Source: Wenxinia marina DSM 24838
Lineage (GTDB): Bacteria; Pseudomonadota; Alphaproteobacteria; Rhodobacterales; Rhodobacteraceae
NCBI RefSeq assembly: GCF_000379485.1
Contig: NZ_KB902316.1
Location: 2,715-66,714 of the forward strand
Length of the DNA stretch: 64,000 bases
Direction of reading: 5' to 3'
The translations under genes were made by a program, and so were the position numbers. How positions within the stretch are numbered: position 1 is the stretch's first letter; each line of letters begins with the position of its first letter. Below the pieces are notes generated by a model, which saw nothing but the letters and a program-made list of their open reading frames with translations, made no database searches and was not told the origin of the DNA. Shown here in pieces: positions 8,714 through 17,066 of this stretch.

Positions 8714-8830
8714 CGCCGCCCGGTGGGGACCCCATGCCGCGGCGGCGCGACGGCGGGCGTGTCGAGACTTCTCGAGGCTGAGGCTGCGGCGGGGAGGCGG
8801 GAGATCGGTTCGCCGCCAGCGGCGGACCGA

Positions 8831-8870
8831 CCGGGGGACCAGTCCCCCGGACCCCCTGGGATATTGATGG
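8831..8870. repeat. Rhodobacterales-type stem-loop repeat/terminator
   Basis: A 9-bp inverted repeat (CCGGGGGAC and GTCCCCCGG) is followed by ACCCCCTGGGATATT. From general knowledge, hairpins followed by GGACCCCCxGGGATATT are scattered widely between genes in Rhodobacterales genomes. It lies between the 3' ends of pcs (plus) and the alkyltransferase gene (minus) and may serve as a two-way terminator. Confidence 0.55.
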
Positions 8871-8905
8871 CTCGATGAGAGGGAGAAGGGGGGCGCCGTT
8901 CCACG

Positions 8906-9339
8906 TCACACCAGCATCGCGCCCTCGTGGCGCAGCAGCCAGACCTTCGTCTCCACCCCGCCCGGCACCGAGAAGCCGCCGAGCGTCCCGGTCCCCAGCA
9001 CCCGGTGGCAGGGCACCAGGATCGGCAGCAGGTTGCCGCCGCACGCCTGCCCCACCGCCTGCGCCGGCGCGCCCACCTCGGCCGCGATCTCGCCGTAGCT
9101 GCGGGTCCGGCCGAACGGAATCGCCGCCATCGCCCGGCGCACCCGCGCGGGCAGGCCGTCGCCCTCCAGGTGAAGGCGGTGAGGCGGCCGTCGAAATAGG
9201 CGGCGAGCTGGTCCAGCGCCTCGGAGAGGATCGGATCGTCCGCCCCGGGGTCCGCCCGGCCCCATCCGGACCGCGTCACCCGTCCGTCGGACACCTCGAC
9301 CCAGACGTCGCCCACCGGCGTCGGCTGCGAGCCCCTCAA
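8906..9339 (-). pseudogene. ogt: methylated-DNA-protein cysteine methyltransferase, frameshifted
   Basis: The O6-alkylguanine-DNA alkyltransferase homology runs over two frames. From a TTG start at 9339, overlapping the stop of the VOC gene, 56 codons read TPVGDVWVEVSDG... to AAYFDGRLTAF. The rest continues in another frame as LEGDGLPARVRRAMAAIPFG through the active-site PCHRVLG and ends at 8906. Restoring one base between 9171 and 9172 gives an intact protein of about 144 aa with Asp-Leu at the join. Everything else, including the nucleophile Cys and the GGFSVPGGVETK tail, is intact. This is either a recent one-base deletion or a sequencing error. Confidence 0.8.
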
Positions 9340-9698
9340 ACCTGGCGGGCGAAGTACCATTGCGTCCCGGCCGGGCTGCGCACGCCGCCGCGGCGGTCGC
9401 CGTCGTCCTTCTCCATCATCGGCTGCAGCACCTCGGCCCCGGCCGCGACGGCGCGGGCGAACGCGGCGTCGGGGTCGGGCAGGTAGAGGTGCACCATCGC
9501 CGGCGGCCCCTCGAAGCCGGCGAGCATCAGCACCGTATCGCCGATCCGCACCTCGGCATGGCCGATGCGCCCGTCCTCCTCGAAGACGCGGAGGCGTTCG
9601 CCGCCCAGCACCTCCTCGCAGAACCGCAGTTCCGCCGCCGGATCGGCGAGCAGCAGGTAGGGCGCGAGGTCGGTGTAGCCGTCGGGCTTGTAGCTCAT
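9336..9698 (-). CDS. VOC (glyoxalase/bleomycin-resistance fold) protein
   Basis: 120-aa protein of the vicinal-oxygen-chelate superfamily, close to the PhnB/YdcZ-like group: LAPYLLLADPAAELRFCEEVLGG at the start, VRIGDTVLMLAGF in the middle and VRSPAGTQWYFARQ at the end. These proteins bind a metal and small substrates; the substrate here cannot be told. It overlaps the DUF3253 gene by 4 bp upstream and the start of the alkyltransferase gene downstream, so the three are one translationally coupled unit. Confidence 0.8.
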   Translation of the reverse strand: MSYKPDGYTDLAPYLLLADPAAELRFCEEVLGGERLRVFEEDGRIGHAEVRIGDTVLMLAGFEGPPAMVHLYLPDPDAAFARAVAAGAEVLQPMMEKDDGDRRGGVRSPAGTQWYFARQV

Positions 9699-9949
9699 GG
9701 GAGCGGAGGCTGCGCCCCGCCGGCCCCGTCGTCAAGCGCCAGCCGGATTGGTCCCCTGGCCGTCACCGGATCGACCGGCGCCCCGCCCTGCGTCGCGACG
9801 AGCGGCAGCGTCGCCGCCACCCGCCGCACGTCGTCCATCAGCTGCCGCCAGTCCTCCGCCAGCGCCCGCGCCGCCTCGGACGGGCAGAAGGTCCGCCCCG
9901 CCCGGTCCCGGGCGAGGCGCATCAGCGTCTCGGCGATCTCGTCGTCCAT
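9695..9949 (-). CDS. DUF3253 domain protein
   Basis: 84-aa small protein matching the DUF3253 pattern: GRTFCPSEAARALAEDWRQLM, then ATQGGAPVDPVTARGPIRL. The fold is thought to be winged-helix-like; the function is unknown. It lies between ileS (upstream, 18 bp gap) and a VOC gene (4-bp overlap) on the minus strand. Confidence 0.8.
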   Translation of the reverse strand: MDDEIAETLMRLARDRAGRTFCPSEAARALAEDWRQLMDDVRRVAATLPLVATQGGAPVDPVTARGPIRLALDDGAGGAQPPLP

Positions 9950-9967
9950 GGCCGCCGAACGGCCGCC

Positions 9968-12904
9968 TCAGAGCCCCTGTTCCGTCAGCGCCGCGTCGCA
10001 CCGGCCGCAGACGCCGGGATGGGCGTGGGCGCCGACGTCGGGGAGGATCTTCCAGCAGCGCTGGCACTTCTCGCCGTCGGCGGGCGCGAAGACCACGGCG
10101 ACGTCCGCCACGCCCTCGGCCCGGAAGGCATCCTGCGGCGCCGGATCGGTGGTGACGTGGATGCCCGAGGTGATGCACAGGTCGTCGAAGGCCACCGTCT
10201 CCAGCACCTCGGCCACGTCGGGCGTCACGTGGACGAACGGCGCCGCCTCGAGGCTCGCGCCGATCACCTTGTCCCGCCGCGCCACCTCCAGCGCCCCGGT
10301 CACCGCCCGCCGCACCCGGCGCACGGTGGCCCACTTCGCCGCCAGCGCCTCGTCGCGCCAGCCTGCCGGCGTCTCCGGGATGTCCTGCAGGTGGACCGAA
10401 CTGTCTTCGCCCGGGAACCGCTCCAGCCAGACCTCCTCCATCGTGAAGACGAGGATCGGCGCCAGCCAGGTCGTCAGCCGGTGGAACAGCAGGTCCAGCA
10501 CCGTGCGCGCCGAGCGCCGCCGAGCCGTGTCGCCGTCGCAGTAGAGCGCGTCCTTGCGGACGTCGAACCAGAACGCCGACAGGTCCACCGTCGCGAAGGT
10601 GAAGATCGCCTGGTAAGCCCCCTGGAAGTCATACCGATCGTACGCCGCGCGCACCTCTTCATCGAGCTCCGCCAGCCGGTGCAGCACCCACCGCTCCAGC
10701 TCGGGCATCTCCTCCGGCGCGGTGCGGTCTCCTTCCGTGAAGTCCGCCAGCGAGCCCAGCAGGAAGCGCATCGTGTTGCGCAGCCGCCGGTAACCGTCGG
10801 CGACGCCTTTCAGGATCTCCGGCCCGATCCGCTGGTCGGCGGTATAGTCCGTCTGCGCGACCCACAGGCGCAGGATGTCCGCGCCGTACTGGTCCACCAC
10901 CGCCTGCGGGGCGATGATGTTGCCGAGCGACTTGGACATCTTCATGCCCTTCTCGTCGAGCGTGAAGCCGTGCGTCAGCACCCCCCGGTACGGCGCCCGC
11001 CCGATCGTCCCGCAGGCCTGCAGCATCGAGGAATGGAACCAACCGCGATGCTGGTCCGTCCCTTCCAGGTACAGGTCGGCGATCCCATCCTCGCTGCCGT
11101 CCGGCCGGTCGCGCAGGACGAAGGCGTGCGTGGATCCGCTGTCGAACCAGACGTCGAGGATGTCGAAGACCTGCTCGTACGCGGCCGGGTCGTGGTCGTC
11201 GCCGAGGAACCGCTCCTTCGCGCCGGCCTTGTACCAGGCGTCCGCGCCCTCCTGCTCGAACGCCTCGAGGATCCGCGCGTTGACCTTTTCCGACCTGAGC
11301 AGGAAATTCGGGTCCTCCGGAGACGCCCCGACTTTCACGAAACAGGTCAGCGGCACGCCCCAGGCGCGCTGGCGCGACAGCACCCAGTCGGGCCGCGCCT
11401 CCATCATCGAATGCAGCCGGTTGCGGCCCGACCGCGGCGTCCAGGTGACCAGCTCGTCGATGCTCGTCAGCGCCCGGCTGCGGATCGTGCGGCCGTACTC
11501 GTCCCGTCCGTCGCCGACCTCCTGATCGATGGCGGCGAACCATTGCGGCCGGTTCAGCCGGATCACCGGCGCCTTCGACCGCCAGGAATGCGCGTCCGAG
11601 ATGGTGATCCGCTTGCGCGCCAGCAGTCCGCCGACCCCGACCAGCTTGTCGATCACCGCCTTGTTCGCGCCGCCCGGCTTGCCGTCGTCCTTCAGCACCC
11701 GTTCGCCGCCGAAGAACGGCAGGTCGGCGCGGAAGGACGAATCCGCCTCGATGTTGTACGTCATCGGCAGCCCGAACTGCCGCCCGAGCGCATAGTCGTC
11801 GTCGCCGTGGCTCGGCGCCGTATGGACGAAGCCCGTCCCGGCGTCGTCAGTCACGTGGTCGCCGGGCAGCAGCGGCACGTCGAAGTCCCACTCGCCGCCC
11901 GCGCCCTCGGCGCCGTGCAGCGGATGGCGCAGGACCCAGCGCGCCAGGTCCTCGCCCTCCACCGCCGACACGCGCCGCACCATTTCGGGCGTCAGGCGCA
12001 TCGCCGCCAGGGCTTCGGCGGCGAGCCGGTCGGCCATCACCAGCCGGTCGCCCACGCGGGCCCAGCACTCGTCCGGCGTCTCGACCACCTCGTATGACCC
12101 GTACTCGATCCCCGGCCCGTAGGCGACGGCGCGGTTCTGCGGGATCGTCCAGGGGGTCGTCGTCCAGATCACCACGTATGTGGTGCGGTGGGTCCATTCG
12201 GTGTCCGACCCCTTGCCCTTGTGGACGGGGAACTTAACCCAGATCGCGTCGGTCTGGCGGTCGTGGTACTCCACCTCCGCCTCGGCCAGCGCCGTCTTCT
12301 CCACCGGCGACCACATCACCGGCTTGGAGCCCTGGTAGACCAGTCCGTTCATCAGGAAGGTCTGGAATTCCTCGGCGATCACCCGCTCGGCGTGGAAGTC
12401 CATCGTCCGGTAGGGATCGTCCCAGGTGCCGGTGATGCCGAGCCGCTTGAACTCCTCGCGCTGGACGTCGACCCACTCCTCGGCAAAGCGGCGGCATTCC
12501 TGCCGGAACGTCACCACGTCGACGGCGTCCTTGTCCTGCCCCTTGGCGCGGTACCGCTCCTCGATCTTCCACTCGATCGGCAGCCCGTGGCAGTCCCACC
12601 CCGGGATGTAGCGTGCGTCGCGGCCCATCATCTGCTGGCTGCGCACCACCATGTCCTTGAGGATCTTGTTCAGCGCGTGCCCGATATGCAGGTTCCCGTT
12701 CGCATAGGGTGGACCGTCATGCAGGGTGAACGGCGTCCGCCCCGCCTTCTGGCGCAGCTTCTCGTACACGCCGATCCGCGCCCAGCGCGCCAGCCAGTCG
12801 GGCTCGCGCTTGGGCAACCCGGCGCGCATCGGAAAGTCCGTGCGGGGCAGGTTCAGCGTGTCCTTGTAGTCGGGAACGGTCGGGGCGGTGGTGTCGGCGC
12901 ACAT
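9968..12904 (-). CDS. ileS: isoleucyl-tRNA synthetase
   Basis: 978-aa class I aminoacyl-tRNA synthetase charging tRNA-Ile. HIGH motif in [14 protein letters not shown] (about residue 70), editing domain in the middle ([25 protein letters not shown]), and KMSKS in [11 protein letters not shown]. The C-terminal zinc-binding tail is present (CQRCWK, then CGRCDAAL), as in the usual bacterial type. Length is normal. It heads a minus-strand unit; the roughly 440 bp before it should hold its promoter. Confidence 0.97.
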   Translation of the reverse strand: MCADTTAPTVPDYKDTLNLPRTDFPMRAGLPKREPDWLARWARIGVYEKLRQKAGRTPFTLHDGPPYANGNLHIGHALNKILKDMVVRSQQMMGRDARYIPGWDCHGLPIEWKIEERYRAKGQDKDAVDVVTFRQECRRFAEEWVDVQREEFKRLGITGTWDDPYRTMDFHAERVIAEEFQTFLMNGLVYQGSKPVMWSPVEKTALAEAEVEYHDRQTDAIWVKFPVHKGKGSDTEWTHRTTYVVIWTTTPWTIPQNRAVAYGPGIEYGSYEVVETPDECWARVGDRLVMADRLAAEALAAMRLTPEMVRRVSAVEGEDLARWVLRHPLHGAEGAGGEWDFDVPLLPGDHVTDDAGTGFVHTAPSHGDDDYALGRQFGLPMTYNIEADSSFRADLPFFGGERVLKDDGKPGGANKAVIDKLVGVGGLLARKRITISDAHSWRSKAPVIRLNRPQWFAAIDQEVGDGRDEYGRTIRSRALTSIDELVTWTPRSGRNRLHSMMEARPDWVLSRQRAWGVPLTCFVKVGASPEDPNFLLRSEKVNARILEAFEQEGADAWYKAGAKERFLGDDHDPAAYEQVFDILDVWFDSGSTHAFVLRDRPDGSEDGIADLYLEGTDQHRGWFHSSMLQACGTIGRAPYRGVLTHGFTLDEKGMKMSKSLGNIIAPQAVVDQYGADILRLWVAQTDYTADQRIGPEILKGVADGYRRLRNTMRFLLGSLADFTEGDRTAPEEMPELERWVLHRLAELDEEVRAAYDRYDFQGAYQAIFTFATVDLSAFWFDVRKDALYCDGDTARRRSARTVLDLLFHRLTTWLAPILVFTMEEVWLERFPGEDSSVHLQDIPETPAGWRDEALAAKWATVRRVRRAVTGALEVARRDKVIGASLEAAPFVHVTPDVAEVLETVAFDDLCITSGIHVTTDPAPQDAFRAEGVADVAVVFAPADGEKCQRCWKILPDVGAHAHPGVCGRCDAALTEQGL

Positions 12905-13094
12905 GGGGGCGTCCTCGCGGGCAGATGTCGGGCGGTGTCTAGGAGAAGCGGCCCGCGGGGTCCAGCGAGGGAACCGGCGCGGCCGAGGGTCCCGGCGGCC
13001 TCAGACCGCCGGGTGACTAATTCGCGCGATCTGCGGCCATCCCGTCATGCGCCCCCGATACCCCTCCCGACGCCCGCCGTAAAGCGCCCCTGCC

Positions 13095-13174
13095 GCGATT
13101 CGGCGGTGGGTCAAGGACGCGCGAACGCGCGCCGGCGAAGCCGGGCGAAGCTCCTTGACGCTCCGCCGAATCGC
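13095..13174. repeat. 80-bp inverted repeat (cruciform-like)
   Basis: Outer arms of 12 bp (GCGATTCGGCGG at 13095 and its complement ending at 13174) and inner arms of 7 bp (TCAAGGA and TCCTTGA) are separated by a symmetric 4-base mismatch. Total arm length is 23 bp with a GC-rich loop. No coding or transposon feature explains it. The adjoining GCGCCCCTGCCGC is shared with the middle of repeat copy A, so it may be a relative of that family. Confidence 0.7.
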
Positions 13175-13194
13175 ATGACGCTCGAGGGAGGCGC

Positions 13195-13220
13195 GTTCAG
13201 GGGCACACCTGCCCCTGAAC
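13195..13220. terminator. hairpin GTTCAGGGGC/GCCCCTGAAC
   Basis: A perfect 10-bp stem with the 6-base loop ACACCT. It stands 122 bp downstream of the DUF697 stop, with no T-run, so terminator function is only possible. Confidence 0.4.
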
Positions 13221-13342
13221 CGCTTCCCAAGCACAGGCGCAGAGCGTTCCACGAGACGGCACGCCGCGGCGGGAGAGCCCTCCGCCCGGGACGGCGGGCG
13301 GGGCGATGCGGCGCCGAAGGCGCGCGCGAGCGCCGCACGGCG

Positions 13343-14344
13343 TCACCCCCCGAACAGCCCCGTCAGCGCCCGCCGCACCAGCGCCGTGACCGACGGCCGC
13401 TTCACCGCCCGGAACGGCAGCGGCCGGCAGACCTCCATCGCCGCGACGCCGACCCGCGCGGTCAGCGCCCCGTTCACGATCCCCTCGCCGAAGCGGCGCG
13501 ACACCCGGCTGAGCACCGACCCTCCGGCGACCGAGCCGATCAGGTCGTCCCCCACCGCCACCGCCCCCGTGGCCACGAGATGCGTCATCACCGCCCGCGT
13601 CAGCCGCCAGGCCCCGATCGCGCCGGACCGGCCGCCATAGACCTCCGCCACCCGCCGGATCATCCGCACGTTCGCCGTCAGCGCCGTCACCACGTCGGCC
13701 AGCGCCAGCGGCACCACCGCCGTCACCGTCGCCACCTGCCGGGCCGCCGCCTCGACCTCGCGCATCGCCGCCGCGTCGAGCGGCGCGAGCAGGTCCGCCT
13801 CCACCAGCCCCAGGAGGCCGTCCGCGTCGAGGATGTCGTCCCGCCGGTCCTTCAGCCGCGCCAGCCCCCAGGCCGCATCCTCGCGCCCGCGATACAGCCC
13901 CGCAACGTGGTCCGCCGCCCGCCGGGCGGCGCCGAGGTCGTGGCCGGACAGCGCCGCCTCCGCCTCCGCCCGCACGTGGTCGAGGCGCGACAGGCGCAGC
14001 AGCGCCGTCATCTCCCGCGCCGCCGCCAGCAGCAGCACGAGCACGAAGACCGCGATCAGCACCGCCCCCATCCAGCCGAGGAGCGGCGACCAGGCGAAGA
14101 GGTTGGCGACGAAGGTCCAGGCCGCGATCGACAGCACGAAGGACAGCAGCGCCCCGGCGGCGCCCCAGAACCAGCGGCCCAGCGCCGACGGCCGCCGCGC
14201 CGCCAGCGCCGCGATCTGCGCCATCGCCGCGTCGCGGGTCGGCGGCGTCAGGTCGGGCACCGGCGGCGCCTCGTGCGGGGCCGCGGGCGCGGCGCCGTCG
14301 TCGAGGTCGATCAGTACCGGCCCCGACCGTTTCTCGTCGCTCAC
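13343..14344 (-). CDS. TIGR01620/DUF697 family inner-membrane protein
   Basis: 333-aa protein of the YcjF-like family. After a Pro/Ala-rich N-terminus (residues 1-50) come two adjacent transmembrane helices (about residues 65-110, GRWFWGAAGALLSF and VLIAVFVLVLLLA), then a soluble helical domain ending in DUF697 (VYGGRSGAIGAWRL, GGSVLSRVSRRFGEG). The partner YcjX-like GTPase lies immediately upstream, as in enteric ycjXF. The GTG start at 14344 is unusual: a 17-bp tandem duplication has moved the original ATG out of frame (see findings). Role in envelope or phage-shock-like stress is suggested by the family only. Confidence 0.85.
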   Translation of the reverse strand: MSDEKRSGPVLIDLDDGAAPAAPHEAPPVPDLTPPTRDAAMAQIAALAARRPSALGRWFWGAAGALLSFVLSIAAWTFVANLFAWSPLLGWMGAVLIAVFVLVLLLAAAREMTALLRLSRLDHVRAEAEAALSGHDLGAARRAADHVAGLYRGREDAAWGLARLKDRRDDILDADGLLGLVEADLLAPLDAAAMREVEAAARQVATVTAVVPLALADVVTALTANVRMIRRVAEVYGGRSGAIGAWRLTRAVMTHLVATGAVAVGDDLIGSVAGGSVLSRVSRRFGEGIVNGALTARVGVAAMEVCRPLPFRAVKRPSVTALVRRALTGLFGG

Positions 14345-14361
14345 CGTTTCTCGTCGCTCAT
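14328..14361 (-). repeat. 17-bp tandem duplication at a start codon
   Basis: On the minus strand TGAGCGACGAGAAACGG occurs twice in a row. The first copy is preceded by A, giving ATG with a GGAGGG site 4 bp upstream, but after six codons it hits TGA. The second copy begins GTG, overlapping that TGA (GGTGA), and opens the full DUF697 frame. The unit is not a multiple of three, so the duplication forces re-initiation. Confidence 0.8.
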
Positions 14362-14371
14362 CGCGCCCTCC

Positions 14372-15829
14372 CTACAGCCGGTCGCCGAACAGGAACTCCG
14401 CCGCCCGGTCGAGCCGGATGTGCGGCGGCCCGTCGCCCGGCGTCAGCGTCAGCCGCGCCGGCGCGAAGGCCATCGCGCCGTAGTCCGCGCCCAGCCAGTC
14501 GGCGGCGCCGGACCGGGCCGGCGACAGGACGTGCGCCGGATCGCTCGGCAGGTCGCCCGGATGGAACGCCGCCTGCTTGCCGCTCTCCGCCAGCCGCCCG
14601 CGCACCACGTTCAGCTCGCGCCCGTCATGGGTTACCGTCTCCTCCACCGTGGTGCGCAGCGAGGCGATCGCCATCGCCTCGGTCCGCGCCCCGGCGAAGT
14701 CGGCGCGGTCGCGAGCGTCGCGCAGCAGCGCCTCCGCGATCGCGGCGAGGCGCGGGTGCTGGGCGTGGTGCAGGTGATCGGCCTTGGTCGCGGCGAAGAG
14801 GATGCGCTCCACCCGCCGCCCACGGAAGAGAGAGGTCAGCCAGGCGTTCCGCCCCGGCTTGAACGCGCCGAGGATGTCGGCCATCGCGAGGCGCAGATCC
14901 TCCACCGCGCGGGGCCCCGAATGGATCGCGCCGAGGACATCGACGAGGACCACCTGCCGGTCGATCCGGGCGAAATGGTCGCGGAAGAAGGGGCGGACGA
15001 CGTTGCGCTTGTAGCTCTCGAAGCGCCGCTCGAACTCGCGCCAGGCGGAGCGGCGGGACGGTCGCTCGGCCGGCTGCGGCAGCGGCGCGAAGGTCAGGAC
15101 GGGCGAGCCCTCGAGGTCGCCGGGCAGGCGGAAGCGGCCGGGCGTCAGGTCGGAATAGCCGGTCGCGAAAGCCGCCTCGAGGTAGCCGCGATAGGCGTCC
15201 GCCAGCGCCGCCATCGGCGCCTCGCCGGTGTCCTCGGCCAACGGGTCGAACGCCGACAGCGCGGCGCGGAACTCGTCCGCCTCGGGCCGGCTCGCCAGCC
15301 GCTCCAGCACGTCGCGGGACCAGTCGGCGAAGCTGCGGTCCATCAGGCCGAGGTCGAGCAGCCACTCGCCGGGGTAGTCCACGATGTCGAGATGCACCGT
15401 CTTCGGCCCCTGCAGACCGGACAGCAGACCATTGGGCCGCACCTTCAGCGACAACCTGAGCTCGCTGATCCGCTTGGTCCCGTCGGGCCAGCGCGGGTCG
15501 GTCGCGGTGAGCGCGGCGAGGTGATCCTCGTAGCGGAAGCGGGGCACCGTGTCGTCGGGCTGCGGCTGCAGCCAGGCCGCCACGATCCGCCCCTCGCCGG
15601 CGGCGCGCAGCTGCGGCATCCGCCCCCGGTCGAGCAGGTTGGCGACGAGGGAGGTGATGAACACCGTCTTGCCGGCGCGGCTGAGGCCGGTGACGCCGAG
15701 CCGGATTACGGTGTCCGAGAAGGGCTGCGTCACCGCGTCGGTCACGCTCTCCACGCTGCGCGTCAGGCCGTCGGTCAGGCGGGAGAGGACCAAGGTGCGT
15801 CGTTCCTTCGGATCGGTTCGCGGCAACAT
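14372..15829 (-). CDS. YcjX-like P-loop GTPase
   Basis: 485 aa from ATG at 15829; a TTG at 15793 with AAGGAA eight bases upstream (473 aa, starting just before VLSRLTDGL) may be the true start. The family is YcjX/DUF463, membrane-associated nucleotide-binding proteins. Walker A is GLSRAGKT near residue 50, followed by VDYPGEWLLDL (Walker B-like, DxxG replaced as in the family) and the ATKADH specificity loop. It ends in the typical LDRAAEFLFGDRL. The DUF697 gene follows 10 bp later, so they form a pair. Confidence 0.88.
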   Translation of the reverse strand: MLPRTDPKERRTLVLSRLTDGLTRSVESVTDAVTQPFSDTVIRLGVTGLSRAGKTVFITSLVANLLDRGRMPQLRAAGEGRIVAAWLQPQPDDTVPRFRYEDHLAALTATDPRWPDGTKRISELRLSLKVRPNGLLSGLQGPKTVHLDIVDYPGEWLLDLGLMDRSFADWSRDVLERLASRPEADEFRAALSAFDPLAEDTGEAPMAALADAYRGYLEAAFATGYSDLTPGRFRLPGDLEGSPVLTFAPLPQPAERPSRRSAWREFERRFESYKRNVVRPFFRDHFARIDRQVVLVDVLGAIHSGPRAVEDLRLAMADILGAFKPGRNAWLTSLFRGRRVERILFAATKADHLHHAQHPRLAAIAEALLRDARDRADFAGARTEAMAIASLRTTVEETVTHDGRELNVVRGRLAESGKQAAFHPGDLPSDPAHVLSPARSGAADWLGADYGAMAFAPARLTLTPGDGPPHIRLDRAAEFLFGDRL

Positions 15830-16139
15830 AGGGGGCGGCGGCGCGGGTGTGTAGGGCGGTGGTTCTGGTCGGGCAGGCGCGGCGCTCCGTCGGGACGAGG
15901 CCCCGCCCCGGGCCTGACCCGGGGCCGGTTCGGGTCGGGGATGCCCGCCCCGGGCTTGACCCGGGGCCTCGCCGGACCCTGGCACCCTTTTTCGTCGGGG
16001 CCCCGGCTCGGGGCCGGGGCGGGCGGGCGCCGGACGCGAGGCCCGGCGCCCCCGCGCACCCTGCCCCGACTGCCACGCACCACCCCGCATCCCCCCGCCC
16101 CGCTTGCCCCGCCGCTGCTCCCGCTCTACCGACGCGCCC
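15830..16139. other. 310-bp divergent gap filled with REP-like palindromes
   Basis: No gene supported. Both the YcjX gene (minus) and truA (plus) start here. About 130 bp are occupied by REP-like palindromes (15899-16027); the remaining 110 bp before truA are C-rich with no recognised promoter motif. Confidence 0.6.
15899..16027. repeat. cluster of three REP-like palindromes, locus 2
   Basis: Two tandem CCCCGGG-CTTGACCCGGGG-type palindromes (one with CCTGACC) are followed about 40 bp later by an inverted CCCCGGCTCGGGGCCGGGG palindrome. The spacer GGACCCTGGCACC is shared, inverted, with the copy near 55.8 kb (GAACCCTGGCACC), so the spacers belong to the repeat. Confidence 0.75.
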
Positions 16140-16913
16140 ATGCCCCGCTACGCCCTCAAGGTCGAATATCACGGCGCCCCCTTCTCGGGCTGGCAGCGCC
16201 AGGCGGACGCGCCGTCGGTGCAGGGCGCCATCGAGGCCGCGCTGGCGCGGCTGGAGCCGGGGGCGCACACCATCGCCGCCGCGGGCCGAACCGATGCGGG
16301 CGTCCATGCCCGCGGGCAGGTCGCGCAGGCCGACCTGGCGCGCGAGTGGGATCCGTTCCGCCTGTCCGAGGCGCTGAACTTCCATCTCAAGCCGCACCCC
16401 GTGGCGATTACCGCCTGCGCCCGCGCGCCGGACGACTGGCACGCCCGCTTCAGCGCGATCGAGCGGCGCTATCTCTACCGCATCCTCTGCCGGCGGGCGC
16501 CGCCGGTGCTGGAGGGCGGGCAGGTCTGGCGGGTCTCGCGCCCGCTCGATCCCGCTGCGATGCGGGCGGGCGCGGCGCACCTGATCGGGCGGCACGACTT
16601 CACCACCTTCCGCTCGTCGATCTGCCAGGCGGACAGCCCGGTCCGCACCCTCGACGCGCTCGACGTGGAGGAGGTGGAGACGCCCGCCGGCCCCGAGATC
16701 CGCCTCCACGTCCGCGCCCGGTCGTTCCTGCACAACCAGGTCCGCAGCTTCGCCGGCACGCTGGAGCGGGTGGGCGCCGGGGCGTGGGCACCGGACGACG
16801 TCGCCGCCGCGCTCGCCGCCCGCGACCGCGCCGCCTGCGGACCCGTCGCGCCGCCTGGGGGGCTGACCCTCGCCCATGTCGGCTACCCGGCCGATCCCTT
16901 CACGACAGAGTGA
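16140..16913 (+). CDS. truA: tRNA pseudouridine(38-40) synthase
   Basis: 257-aa TruA, making pseudouridine at positions 38-40 in the anticodon stem-loop. The catalytic Asp52 is in GRTDAGVHA. Other family motifs are FSGWQRQ near the start, [18 protein letters not shown] and [13 protein letters not shown]. Length is normal. A 6-bp hairpin (16954-16970) lies just downstream. Confidence 0.95.
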   Translation: MPRYALKVEYHGAPFSGWQRQADAPSVQGAIEAALARLEPGAHTIAAAGRTDAGVHARGQVAQADLAREWDPFRLSEALNFHLKPHPVAITACARAPDDWHARFSAIERRYLYRILCRRAPPVLEGGQVWRVSRPLDPAAMRAGAAHLIGRHDFTTFRSSICQADSPVRTLDALDVEEVETPAGPEIRLHVRARSFLHNQVRSFAGTLERVGAGAWAPDDVAAALAARDRAACGPVAPPGGLTLAHVGYPADPFTTE

Positions 16914-16953
16914 CCGCCGACGCGGCCTCCGGACCGCGCCTTTCCCGCCGATG

Positions 16954-16970
16954 GCGCCGCAATTCGGCGC
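16954..16970 (+). terminator. weak hairpin after truA
   Basis: Stem GCGCCG, loop CAATT, stem CGGCGC. There is no T-run, so termination is uncertain; it lies in the 153-bp gap before tamA. Confidence 0.3.
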
Positions 16971-17066
16971 GGGGCGATTGCCCTCCCCCCGCCGGTCGCT
17001 AGACTTCGGCGAAATACGAACCGGAGAAGAGACCGGCCGATCGAGGGGGACGGGACGATCGCACGA

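Larger units (their letters stand above)
12905..13342. other. 438-bp gap with strong inverted repeats
   Basis: No gene supported. It contains a long imperfect stem-loop at 13095-13174 and a second hairpin at 13195-13220, plus GC-rich palindromic sequence near 13308-13340 that may end the DUF697 transcript. The ileS promoter must also lie here. Confidence 0.6.

Noticed and set aside
9165-9265. Start of a shorter intact alkyltransferase at 9265
   Set aside because: The ATG at 9265 leads into a stretch with no family similarity before the active-site region; the homologous N-terminal part lies in the other frame, so this is a frameshift remnant.
12188-17002. 1,604-residue plus-strand open frame
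   Set aside because: High-GC shadow running across ileS, DUF697 and YcjX; Arg/Pro/His-rich with no motifs; the true genes are on the other strand.
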